Below are positions 16,335 through 25,460 of a DNA stretch of 64,000 nt, one piece after another. Position numbers and translations under genes: made by a program. Position 1 is the stretch's first letter. Each line of letters opens with the position of its first letter. The notes under the pieces were generated by a model, which worked only from the letters and a program-made list of their open reading frames with translations, was not told the DNA's origin and searched no databases. Origin of the DNA: Phycicoccus flavus (GTDB lineage Bacteria; Actinomycetota; Actinomycetes; Actinomycetales; Dermatophilaceae); assembly GCF_004025965.2 (NCBI RefSeq), contig NZ_SAYU02000012.1, positions 1 to 64,000 of the forward strand, read 5' to 3'.

Positions 16335-17416
16335 GGCACCTCTCCTGACGAGTTCTGGGTCGACGAGGTTCCCACGGCGGTGAACTCCTGGGCCAGGCCC
16401 ACCCGGTGCAGCCGGGCCAGCTGCTCGTCGGTGATGGTCAGCGGCCCGATCCGCGTGGACTTCCCGCCGTCCCAGTTGTACCGGTCGCGGATGTTCACCT
16501 GGGTGGTCGTCGTGTACGTCCACGGCTCCCCGGGGGAGGCCGGTGGGGTGACGGTGACCGACCCGGTCTGGTTGTACGAGATGCCGCCGAGGGCGTAGAA
16601 CCAGTTCGCCGAGTCGTCCTTCGTGATGTAGACCCCGTTCCACGGGGTGTTCACCGGGAAGGTCATCGGTCCGGTGGCGCCGGCCGCCCGGGCCTGCTCG
16701 ACGGCGAGCGCGGCGAGGTTCAGCTGCTGGGCGTCGACGGCCTCCGTCAGCGCACTGCTCGACTCCAGCATCGAGTCGACGTCCTGCTCGTAGGTCTCGC
16801 CGGAGTTGCCAAGGAAGTGAAGGAGGTTGCGGGCGGCGTCCGGCCAGGTCCCGGACAGCGCGTTCGCGGCCGCCTCGGCCGCGGCCAGGGTCGCGCGGTC
16901 ACGGATCGAGGGGTCCTCCCCGGCGTAGGGGCCGGCCCCCTGGTCCGGTGGGGTCCAGGGCGGCGGCTGCTGCCCGCCGGGCACGGTGGTCCCCGGAACG
17001 CCAGGGCCGAGGCCACCGGGATAGGCGTCGCTGCCCTCGGTGCCGCCCTCGGGCGGGGTGCCGGGGTCCTCGTCGCTCGGGCGGTCGCCGCGCGCGTCGT
17101 CGCGGCGGTTGCCGCGGGTGTCGCGCTCGGCGTCGCGGCGGTCGCCGTCGTCCGCGCTCGCGCCCACCGGACCGGTGATGCTCGACGTCGTGCACGACCC
17201 GCCGCCGGTCACCTGCTGCCACGCGCAGCCGATGGCCGAGGTGACCGGGCCGACGCCGACGACGCCGACGATCGCCGCGACGCAGACGCCGGCGACGAGA
17301 GCCATCCCCACGAACTCGACGCTCGCGCCACCCCGCTCGCACGATCCGCCGCGCTCGGCCGCACCGACGCCCGCGGGCCTCGCGGTCGCGGCGGCGGTCC
17401 TTCGTCGACGGGTCAC
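16331..17416 (-). CDS. Secreted protein with TadE/Flp-like N terminus and conserved C-terminal domain
   Basis: 361 residues. After a basic leader, the segment ERGGASVEFVGMALVAGVC followed by an Ala/Val-rich helix resembles the class III signal of Tad pseudopilins (Gly before ASVEF, Glu shortly after). A second small block with two Cys (IGCAWQQVTGGGSCTT) is followed by a low-complexity Arg/Asp then Gly/Pro-rich linker of about 100 residues. The C-terminal 160 residues look globular: NTPWNGVYITKDDSANWFYA, then DRYNWDGGKSTRIGPLTITD and EQLARLHRVGLAQEFTAVG. That C-terminal pattern resembles ends of some large secreted actinobacterial proteins, but I cannot name the family. The GTG at 17416 has GGAGGGG 7 nt upstream. 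Coupled to a lipoprotein gene. Confidence 0.7.
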   Translation of the reverse strand: MTRRRRTAAATARPAGVGAAERGGSCERGGASVEFVGMALVAGVCVAAIVGVVGVGPVTSAIGCAWQQVTGGGSCTTSSITGPVGASADDGDRRDAERDTRGNRRDDARGDRPSDEDPGTPPEGGTEGSDAYPGGLGPGVPGTTVPGGQQPPPWTPPDQGAGPYAGEDPSIRDRATLAAAEAAANALSGTWPDAARNLLHFLGNSGETYEQDVDSMLESSSALTEAVDAQQLNLAALAVEQARAAGATGPMTFPVNTPWNGVYITKDDSANWFYALGGISYNQTGSVTVTPPASPGEPWTYTTTTQVNIRDRYNWDGGKSTRIGPLTITDEQLARLHRVGLAQEFTAVGTSSTQNSSGEVP

Positions 17417-17498
17417 GGTTTCTCCCCTCCGGAGCATGACCGGCACGCTAGCGGCGAACCGTGCTGGGCACCCGGGCCCCAGGGCCCGACCTCGGGCC

Positions 17499-17504
17499 TA
17501 CCCT
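17499..17504 (+). promoter_or_regulatory. -10 box for membrane protein gene (leaderless)
   Basis: TACCCT 6 nt before the GTG at 17511, no ribosome-binding site. Confidence 0.4.
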
Positions 17505-17510
17505 GGCCGG

Positions 17511-18776
17511 GTGCCACGGTCGGGGGGAGGGGTCGTCCGTCGCGCGGTGTGGTGGGCGCTGGTCGTGGTGCTCGTCGCCGGGCTGGGCCGGACCGCCTGG
17601 TACGCGACGGGGTCCGGGAGCGAGGCGGCCCGGGTGAGCGGCCAGCTGCGGTGGCTGGGCTCCGAGCTGGACCACCACGACGCGGCGGGGCGGATGCAGG
17701 GGCTGTTCCCCGAGGGCGCGTTCTTCACGACCGTGCTGGACGGCCTGGCCCGCACGGCGACGGCGCAGGGCGCCTCCGGACCGGAGCGGACCGCGGCGCT
17801 CGAGGTGGCCCGACGCCGTCTGGCCGACCTGCGGTCACGGGACCTGCTCGCGACGTTCCCGGCCACGGCCGAGCTCCCGCACGGGGTCTTCGCCGAGGCC
17901 TGGACGCTGCTGCTCGAGGCCGACGTGGCCGGGCTCGACGGCACGCCGGCGGAGCGCGACGCGATGCGGGCGCGGGCCACCCGGCTGCGGGACGCCCTCG
18001 ACCGGTCCGCCGGCGGCTTCCTCCAGGCCTACCCGGGGCAGGCGTGGCCGGTCGACACGGTCGTCGCCGCGGCGGCCCTGGCCCGGGCCGACCGCGTGGA
18101 GCCGGTGCCCGGCACCGCCGGCACCCTGCGGCGGTGGGTCGCCCGGGTCGAGCTCCACCGGGACCCGGTGACGCGGCTGCTGCCGCACCGGGTCGCGCCG
18201 GACGGGACGGGCCTGGAGGGGCCGCGCGGCAGCTCGTCGGCACTGGCGCAGGTGTTCTGGCCGGACGCCGACCCCGAGGCGGCGGCGGCGGACTACCCGC
18301 GCTTCGTCGCGACCTTCGTCACCCGCGTGGTCGGGGCGATCGGGGTGCGGGAGTACCCGCGCGGGACCCCCGGGGGTGGGGACGTCGACTCCGGACCCCT
18401 CGTCGCGGGGGTCTCGCTGTCCGCGACCGCCGTCGCCCTCGCGGCGGCCCGGCGCGCGGGCGACGAGCGGCTGGCGCGCGACCTCCTGGCCCAGGCCGAG
18501 GTCGCGGGCCTGCCGGTCCAGGCGGCGGGCCAGCGGCGCTACGCCGCGGGGGTCCTGCCGGTCGGCGACGCGTTCCTCCTCTGGGCCCGCACCCGCCCGG
18601 TCGGCGAGGGGACGCCCGCCGTCACGGCGCCCCGCCCGCTGTGGGTGCTGTGGTCCCTGCCCTGGGTGCTGGGGCTCCTGCTCCTCGTCGCCGTCCCCGT
18701 CCTGCGACACCGGCGCCGGCGCGGCGCATCCGGCAGCGGCCGCGACGGATTCGGAGCCGTGGACGGCCGTCGATAG
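17511..18776 (+). CDS. Membrane-anchored protein of unknown function with helical-repeat ectodomain
   Basis: 421 residues. An N-terminal helix (AVWWALVVVLVAGLGRTAWY) and a C-terminal helix (LWVLWSLPWVLGLLLLVAVPVL) with a basic tail place the 330-residue middle outside the cell. The middle is helical with repeated aromatic/Ala-rich hairpins, e.g. LLATFPATAELPHGVFAEAW, YPGQAWPVDTVVAAAALARA, and SGPLVAGVSLSATAVALAAA, suggesting an alpha/alpha-barrel or toroid as in some glycan- or terpene-acting enzymes. No catalytic motif is recognised. The GTG at 17511 is chosen from the -10 box 6 nt upstream. Divergent from the pilin-like/lipoprotein pair, and 10 bp before ettA. Confidence 0.68.
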   Translation: MPRSGGGVVRRAVWWALVVVLVAGLGRTAWYATGSGSEAARVSGQLRWLGSELDHHDAAGRMQGLFPEGAFFTTVLDGLARTATAQGASGPERTAALEVARRRLADLRSRDLLATFPATAELPHGVFAEAWTLLLEADVAGLDGTPAERDAMRARATRLRDALDRSAGGFLQAYPGQAWPVDTVVAAAALARADRVEPVPGTAGTLRRWVARVELHRDPVTRLLPHRVAPDGTGLEGPRGSSSALAQVFWPDADPEAAAADYPRFVATFVTRVVGAIGVREYPRGTPGGGDVDSGPLVAGVSLSATAVALAAARRAGDERLARDLLAQAEVAGLPVQAAGQRRYAAGVLPVGDAFLLWARTRPVGEGTPAVTAPRPLWVLWSLPWVLGLLLLVAVPVLRHRRRRGASGSGRDGFGAVDGRR

Positions 18777-18779
18777 GCT
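18774..18779 (+). promoter_or_regulatory. -10 box for ettA (leaderless)
   Basis: TAGGCT 7 nt before the ATG at 18787; it overlaps the end of the upstream gene, giving ettA its own leaderless transcript. Confidence 0.5.
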
Positions 18780-18786
18780 GGGCTCC

Positions 18787-20469
<1,683 letters not shown>

Positions 20470-20492
20470 CCTCCGGCGGCGGGGCGCGCCGT

Positions 20493-20498
20493 TAGGGT
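20493..20498 (+). promoter_or_regulatory. -10 box for GT2/epimerase operon (leaderless)
   Basis: TAGGGT 7 nt before the GTG at 20506, no ribosome-binding site. Confidence 0.5.
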
Positions 20499-20505
20499 GT
20501 GCGGC

Positions 20506-21630
20506 GTGGAGACCCCGACCGGCGCCGCGGCGCCGCACCGCGTGTCGGTCGTCGTGCCCGTCTACCAGGGCGCGCGCACCCTCGCCGACGTCGTCGGCGA
20601 GATCGCCGTGCTCCGCGAGCAGGGCCGCACGCCGGGCGGCCGGCTCTTCGTCGTCGACGAGGTCGTCCTCGTCGACGACTGCGGCCCGGACGGCTCGGAC
20701 ACGGTCATCCGCGACCTCGCGGCCCGTCACCCGTGGGTGCGTCCGGTCTGGCTGAGCCGCAACTTCGGCCAGCACGCGGCGACGCTGGCCGGCATCTCCG
20801 CGTCCGGCGGTGAGTGGGTCGTGACGATGGACGAGGACGGCCAGCACGACCCGGGCGCGATCGGGGTCCTGCTGGACCGCGCCCTGGACGCCCAGGCCGA
20901 CGTCGTGTACGCCCGCCCGAGCAACCCGCCGCCGCACGGGTTCCGGCGCAACCTGGCCTCACGGGGCGCGAAGTGGTTCGTCACGAAGATGGCGCGCGGC
21001 GCACCGGCCGCCGACTTCAACAGCTTCCGGCTCGTCCTCGGCGAGGTCGCCCGCTCCGTGGCGGCCTACGCCGGCCCCGGCATCTACCTCGACGTCGCCA
21101 TCTCCTGGGTCGCGCGCCGGGTGACCACCGCGCCGGTGCGGATGCGCGACGAGGGGGACCGGCCCTCCGGCTACGACCTGCGCCGCCTGCTCTCCCACTT
21201 CTGGCGGCTCGTCCTGTCCAGCGGCACGACCCCGCTGCGGTGGGTCAGCGTCACCGGCATCGGGGCGGTCGTCCTCGCCCCGCTCATCGCGGTCGTGCTC
21301 GTGGCCGGCAAGGCCGCCCGCTGGTGGCAGGCGCCCGGGTGGACCTCGACGATGGTGCTGCTCATGGCGGCCACCGGGGCGATCCTCTTCGCCCTCGGCG
21401 TCATCGCCGAGTACGTCGGCATGTCGGTGAACATGGCGATGGGCAAGCCGCTCTACCTGCCCGTGCGGGACCGGATGGACGGCCCGCTCGGGCGCGAGAC
21501 CCGGTCCGGGGCCGACGTCCCGGCGGCGACGGACCCCCGGGCCGCAGTCGCGTCGGCCCCGCCGTCCGCGCCGCCGACCGCGCATCACCCCGCTCCGGAG
21601 ACCCGGGACGCCCCCGCGGGGACCGGGTGA
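20506..21630 (+). CDS. GT2 glycosyltransferase with C-terminal membrane helices (polyprenyl-phosphate sugar synthase-like)
   Basis: 374 residues. Dpm1/ArnC-like layout: VSVVVPVYQGARTLADVVGE, VVLVDDCGPDGSDTVI, SRNFGQHAATLAGISAS and MDEDGQHDPGAI (metal-binding acidic motif), then two C-terminal helices (VTGIGAVVLAPLIAVVLVAG; MVLLMAATGAILFALGVIAE). Such enzymes load a sugar onto polyprenyl phosphate at the membrane for wall or surface glycan assembly. A proline-rich tail of about 40 residues follows. Starts at the GTG at 20506 and ends in a GTGA overlap with the epimerase gene. Confidence 0.88.
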   Translation: METPTGAAAPHRVSVVVPVYQGARTLADVVGEIAVLREQGRTPGGRLFVVDEVVLVDDCGPDGSDTVIRDLAARHPWVRPVWLSRNFGQHAATLAGISASGGEWVVTMDEDGQHDPGAIGVLLDRALDAQADVVYARPSNPPPHGFRRNLASRGAKWFVTKMARGAPAADFNSFRLVLGEVARSVAAYAGPGIYLDVAISWVARRVTTAPVRMRDEGDRPSGYDLRRLLSHFWRLVLSSGTTPLRWVSVTGIGAVVLAPLIAVVLVAGKAARWWQAPGWTSTMVLLMAATGAILFALGVIAEYVGMSVNMAMGKPLYLPVRDRMDGPLGRETRSGADVPAATDPRAAVASAPPSAPPTAHHPAPETRDAPAGTG

Positions 21631-22580
21631 GCGAGCCGGTCGCCTGGGTCCTGGGGTCCCGGGGGCTCGTCGGCCGGCACCTCGTCGCGCTGCTGCACGA
21701 GCGGGGCTGGGAGGTGCGCACCTCGGTCGTCCCGTGGTCGGAGGAGGACGACGCCGCGGCGACCCTGGAGCGCGACCTCGCGGACTTCGGGGCCGTCCGC
21801 GCCGGACGGCCGTGGCTGCTCGCCTGGTGCGCCGGGGCGGGCGTCGTCGCCACCCCGGAGGAGGACCTGCTGGCCGAGCAGCGGGTCTTCGAGCGGTTCG
21901 TGGCCGGGCTGGCGGAGACCGCGGTCCCCGGCGAGGACGGCGTCGTCTTCCTCGCCTCCTCGGCCGGCGGCCTCTACGCCGGGTCGTCCCACCCGCCCTT
22001 CGACGAGGACACCGAGCCGGCGCCGCTCGTCGCCTACGGACGGACCAAGCTCGCCATGGAGGCCGCGCTCACGGAGGCGATCGCCGCCACCGGGCTGCGG
22101 GCGGTCCTCGGCCGGCTGGCCAACGTCTACGGCCCGGGCCAGACCCTGGCCAAGCCGCAGGGCCTGCTCTCGCAGCTGTGCCTCTCCGACGCGACGGGGC
22201 GCCCGTTGCCGGTCTTCGTCTCGCTCGACACCATCCGGGACTACGTCTACGCCGCCGACCTCGCCGCCATGGTGCTGCGGTGCACCGAGCTCGTCCGCCG
22301 CGAGCCCCCGGGCACGGCGGTGCCGAAGGTGCTGGCCTCGGGACGCCCGGTCACCGTCGGTCACCTCGTCGGCGAGGCCCGGCGGGCCTTCCACCGTCCG
22401 TTGCGCACGGTGACCGCGCCGGGAGGCCGGGGGCAGGTGCTCGACCTGCGCCTGCGTTCGGTGCGCTGGCCGCAGGTGCAGTCGCTCGCCGCGACGACCC
22501 TCGTCGCCGGCCTGGCCGCCACCGCCGCCGACGTCCGCGCCCGGGTCACCTCGGGCGGGCCGCTCGACCCCGGCGCCTGA
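21627..22580 (+). CDS. NAD-dependent epimerase/dehydratase (extended SDR)
   Basis: 317 residues. The Rossmann motif near the start reads WVLGSRGLVGRHLVALL (GxxGxxG variant), and the catalytic YxxxK is YGRTKLAMEAAL preceded by FLASSAGGLYAG with the active-site Ser. GRLANVYGPGQ and TIRDYVYAADLAAMVL are typical of nucleotide-sugar epimerases and dehydratases. Coupled (4-bp overlap) to the polyprenyl-sugar synthase, so it probably makes or modifies the sugar donor, or the lipid-linked sugar, for that enzyme. Specific reaction not known. Confidence 0.85.
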   Translation: MSEPVAWVLGSRGLVGRHLVALLHERGWEVRTSVVPWSEEDDAAATLERDLADFGAVRAGRPWLLAWCAGAGVVATPEEDLLAEQRVFERFVAGLAETAVPGEDGVVFLASSAGGLYAGSSHPPFDEDTEPAPLVAYGRTKLAMEAALTEAIAATGLRAVLGRLANVYGPGQTLAKPQGLLSQLCLSDATGRPLPVFVSLDTIRDYVYAADLAAMVLRCTELVRREPPGTAVPKVLASGRPVTVGHLVGEARRAFHRPLRTVTAPGGRGQVLDLRLRSVRWPQVQSLAATTLVAGLAATAADVRARVTSGGPLDPGA

Positions 22581-22595
22581 CGGCGGCCGGCCGGG

Positions 22596-23324
22596 TCAGG
22601 GCCGGCGGGTGGCCGCCGCGAAGACCGAGGAGCCGAACGGCAGGTCACGCCGGGCCAGGGCGCCGCGGTCCACCCGGCACATCGCGGTGAGCGCCGTGTT
22701 GAGGGCCCGCGGGACCCGGGGCACCTCGACGATGTCGACCGGACCACGGGCCCCGCGTCGCGAGACCTTGCGGACCAGGCGTTCGGCCACGAAGAGCGGG
22801 AAGACGGTCGTGAAGCCGTAGGTCGCGCGCTCGACGGCGAAGCCCGCGCGGCGCAGCGCGGCGACCGTCCGCCGCCGCGTGTAGCGACGGTGGTGGCCGT
22901 TGGCGACGTCGAAGTCGCTCCAGGCCCACGAGTACGCGGGGACCGACAGCAGCAGACGCCCGCCGGGCCGCAGCACCCGGCGGATCTCGGCCAGGGCGTC
23001 GGCCTCCGGCGCGCAGTGCTCGAGGACGTCGAAGGCGGCCACGGCGTCGAAGGTCTCGTCGGCGAAGGGCAGCGCCAGTGCCGACCCGCACACCCCCGCG
23101 GCGTCGAGGCCCCGGGGGTCGATGTCCAGCGACACCGTGCGGACCGCGGCCTCGCGGAACCAGGACGCGCTCGGTCCGTCCGCGCTGCCGAGGTCGAGGG
23201 CCAGCGCGGGCGACCCGGCGTGCTCACCGAGCGCGGTCTCGAGCAGGTCGGACCGCGCGACGTACCACCAGTAGTCCGGGGTCGCGATCGAGGCCGAGCC
23301 GCCGTGTCCGGGAGTCGCAGTCAC
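22596..23324 (-). CDS. Class I SAM-dependent methyltransferase (Methyltransf_11)
   Basis: 242 residues. N-terminal DYWWYVARSDLLETAL is a pattern seen in polysaccharide-cluster methyltransferases. SAM motifs: ALDLGSADGPSASW (I), VSLDIDPRGLDAAG (post-I), LPFADETFDAVAAFDVLEH (II) and VLRPGGRLLLSVPA (VI), followed by HHRRYTRRRTVAALRRAGF. The C-terminal FTTVFPLFVAERLVRK may lie against the membrane. Start GTG at 23324 overlaps the O-antigen-ligase-like stop (GTGA), so the two are coupled. Convergent, 16 bp apart, with the epimerase gene. Probable role in capping or decorating the surface polysaccharide made by its neighbours (inferred). Confidence 0.86.
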   Translation of the reverse strand: MTATPGHGGSASIATPDYWWYVARSDLLETALGEHAGSPALALDLGSADGPSASWFREAAVRTVSLDIDPRGLDAAGVCGSALALPFADETFDAVAAFDVLEHCAPEADALAEIRRVLRPGGRLLLSVPAYSWAWSDFDVANGHHRRYTRRRTVAALRRAGFAVERATYGFTTVFPLFVAERLVRKVSRRGARGPVDIVEVPRVPRALNTALTAMCRVDRGALARRDLPFGSSVFAAATRRP

Positions 23325-24565
23325 CGCGTCAGCGTAGAGGCGACCGGCGGTGGGGCCTCCTCGGGGACGGGCGGCCCGTCGGCCCCCGTGCGCGTCGCGA
23401 GCAGGCCGAGGACACCGGCGGCCAGGGCCGTCATCGCCACGGTGGTGCCGAAGACCTCGCCGAGCCGCAGCGCGCAGACGAGGACGGCGAGGTTGGCCGC
23501 CTCGGCCGCGGCCCAGGGGCGCGTCGTCCGGCCCGCGCGGAGGAGGCCGACGCCGACGAGCAGGGTCACCGCGGCGTAGGCGACGACGAGGACCCAGCCG
23601 CCCTCGACGAAGGCGGCCCAGTACGAGTTGTGGAAGAAGAAGGTGTCGCCGTCGACGCGCACGTACGCCTCGCCGAGCCCCGACCCCGTCCAGGGGGTCT
23701 CCCGCACCTTCTCGTAGGAGGCGTCGTCGATCCGCTCGCGGAGCTGGTCGGACCCGAACCGGCCGGCGAACACGCCGATCCGGGCGTAGTTGGCCTCGAC
23801 GAACTCGACGACGAAGGCGAGGGCCGCGACGAGGACGATGCGCCCGAGCACCCCGAGCCGCGGGCGCAGCCACAACCAGGCGATGCCGCAGCCCAGCGCG
23901 GCCAGCGACGTGCGCGACCCGGTGAGCCACAGCAGGACCACGGTGACCCCGAGCACGAGGGCGGCCCGGGGCGGGGTGCGGGCCAGCCCGGCGAGCAGCA
24001 GCCCGACGACGGCGCAGACGAGCCCGGCGACGTTCTTGTCGAGGAGGAACCCCGAGAGGTAGTCGCCGTAGGGCCGGGGGGCGAGGCCGACCTCGAACAG
24101 GACGGCGTTGGCCACGAGGCCGAGGCCCATCCCGCGCACGAGCGAGGGGTAGTGGATCCGCCCCTGCGCGAGGACGACGAAGAGCAGGAGGACGAGGAGG
24201 AGCCGGGAGAGCCGGCGGGGCCAGCCGTTGAGGGACGTGTCCGGGCTCGCGATGGACACCGCCACCGCGTAGACGAGGACGAGGGACATCGCCGGGACCA
24301 GCCAGCCGAGTCGCGACTGCGGGCCCGACAGGGTGAACGCGGGTCGCCGGGAGAGGCCGAGCACGACGAGGGCGGCGCCGGCGATGAGGCCGACGGACAC
24401 CCCGCTCGGCATCCGCGGCGGGATCCAGGCCAGGAGCACGAGCGCGCCGAGCAGCAGGTCGACGAGCCGGGTGGGCTCGGCACCGGGGTCGCGCAGGACG
24501 CCGAGCAGGTCGGCCCGCGAGCGCACCGGCGCGGCCGGGCCGGCGATGCGGGGGGGCGCGGACAT
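23321..24565 (-). CDS. O-antigen ligase/Wzy-like membrane protein
   Basis: 414 residues with about eleven hydrophobic segments. The O-antigen-ligase fold is suggested by the long extracellular loop between late helices (SDQLRERIDDASYEKVRETPW, then GSGLGEAYVRVDGDTFFFHN) with the conserved HNSYWAAFVEGGW, the family's catalytic-loop His region. Earlier segments include LDKNVAGLVCAVVG and LLWLTGSRTSLAALG, where SRTS is also conserved. These proteins polymerise or ligate lipid-linked glycans on the outer face. ATG at 24565 is chosen with GAGG 8 nt upstream; an in-frame GTG at 24574 is the alternative. First gene of a two-gene operon with the methyltransferase. Confidence 0.87.
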   Translation of the reverse strand: MSAPPRIAGPAAPVRSRADLLGVLRDPGAEPTRLVDLLLGALVLLAWIPPRMPSGVSVGLIAGAALVVLGLSRRPAFTLSGPQSRLGWLVPAMSLVLVYAVAVSIASPDTSLNGWPRRLSRLLLVLLLFVVLAQGRIHYPSLVRGMGLGLVANAVLFEVGLAPRPYGDYLSGFLLDKNVAGLVCAVVGLLLAGLARTPPRAALVLGVTVVLLWLTGSRTSLAALGCGIAWLWLRPRLGVLGRIVLVAALAFVVEFVEANYARIGVFAGRFGSDQLRERIDDASYEKVRETPWTGSGLGEAYVRVDGDTFFFHNSYWAAFVEGGWVLVVAYAAVTLLVGVGLLRAGRTTRPWAAAEAANLAVLVCALRLGEVFGTTVAMTALAAGVLGLLATRTGADGPPVPEEAPPPVASTLTR

Positions 24566-24697
24566 GTCGGACACCTCGGGGACGCGAGCCGTGGGCGCCG
24601 CCGGCGGCGGACCCGGCCGCCACTGTAGTCGCGGTGACGGGGACCCGGGGGCGCGTCGGGGCAGTCGGGTCCGGCGGCGGCGGGCGTGCGCCGGGGC

Positions 24698-25363
24698 TCA
24701 GGCGCGGACGAGCCGGACGGCGAGCTCGCCGTACGCGGCCTCGATGGCCTCCGGGGTGCGCCGGGACCCCGGGGAGTACCAGCGGGCGACGTCGATGGCC
24801 ATCGACAGCAGCGCGAGCGCGGTGGTGCGCACGTCGTCGACGGCGAACTCGCCGGTGGCGACACCCGCCGACAGCACGTCGGCGACGACGTGGTCGATCT
24901 CCTTGCGCAGGTCGAGCACCTCGGCCTGGTGCTCGTCGCTGAGGTGGCGGAACTCGAACTGCACGATCCGCCCGAGCTGGTGGTGCTCGGCGTGCCAGCG
25001 CGAGAACCCGCCGACGATGGCCCGCAGCGCCGCGGTGGGGCTGTCGGCGTCCCGGGCGGCGGCGACGAGCAGGTCGCGGGCCCGGGCGTGGCCGCGGCGG
25101 CTCAGCTCGAAGAGCAGGACCTCCTTGGACGCGAAGTGCACGTAGACGCCGGCGGGGGAGAGGCCGGCCCGGGAGGCGATGTCGCGGGTCGTCGTCGCCG
25201 GGAAGCCCCGGGCGGCGAAGGCGTCCGCCGCGGCGAGCATGATCCGCACCGCGGTGTCGGAGGCGTCGCCGGCGCCACCGTCGGCGCGCCCGCCCTCGGG
25301 GGCGATGGCGGCGAGGACGGCGCTCTCGGACAGCGGAGCGGTACCCGGCACGGTTGACAGCAT
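24698..25363 (-). CDS. TetR-family transcriptional regulator
   Basis: 221 residues. The N-terminal DNA-binding domain follows a loose leader of about 35 residues: AVRIMLAAADAFAARGFPAT then TTRDIASRAGLSPAGVYVHF and ASKEVLLFELSRRGH, the canonical TetR helix-turn-helix. The C-terminal ligand domain is helical (GGFSRWHAEHHQLGRIVQF and LSMAIDVARWYSPG), the latter segment being common in TetR proteins of acyl-CoA metabolism. Divergent from an acyl-CoA dehydrogenase with a palindromic site between the two, so it probably represses both genes and responds to an acyl-CoA-type ligand (inferred). The start could lie further inside given the unstructured leader. Confidence 0.9.
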   Translation of the reverse strand: MLSTVPGTAPLSESAVLAAIAPEGGRADGGAGDASDTAVRIMLAAADAFAARGFPATTTRDIASRAGLSPAGVYVHFASKEVLLFELSRRGHARARDLLVAAARDADSPTAALRAIVGGFSRWHAEHHQLGRIVQFEFRHLSDEHQAEVLDLRKEIDHVVADVLSAGVATGEFAVDDVRTTALALLSMAIDVARWYSPGSRRTPEAIEAAYGELAVRLVRA

Positions 25364-25373
25364 GCCTCACCCG

Positions 25374-25403
25374 AGTCACACTAAGCAAGCGCTTAGTCAC
25401 ACT
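25374..25403. promoter_or_regulatory. TetR operator in divergent promoter region
   Basis: The palindrome ACTAAGC-AAGC-GCTTAGT spans 25380-25397 with perfect 7-bp arms, the kind of site bound by TetR dimers of fatty-acid and branched-acid catabolism. It is flanked by an exact 9-bp direct repeat AGTCACACT at 25374-25382 and 25395-25403, spaced 21 bp (two helical turns); each copy contains CACACT, which can act as a -10 box. It lies between the TetR start (25363) and the acyl-CoA dehydrogenase start (25461). Confidence 0.75.
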
Positions 25404-25460
25404 GTGGCCGAGCCGTCGACCCCGGCGCACCGCCGAACCCGGAGCAGATCGAGGAGCACC

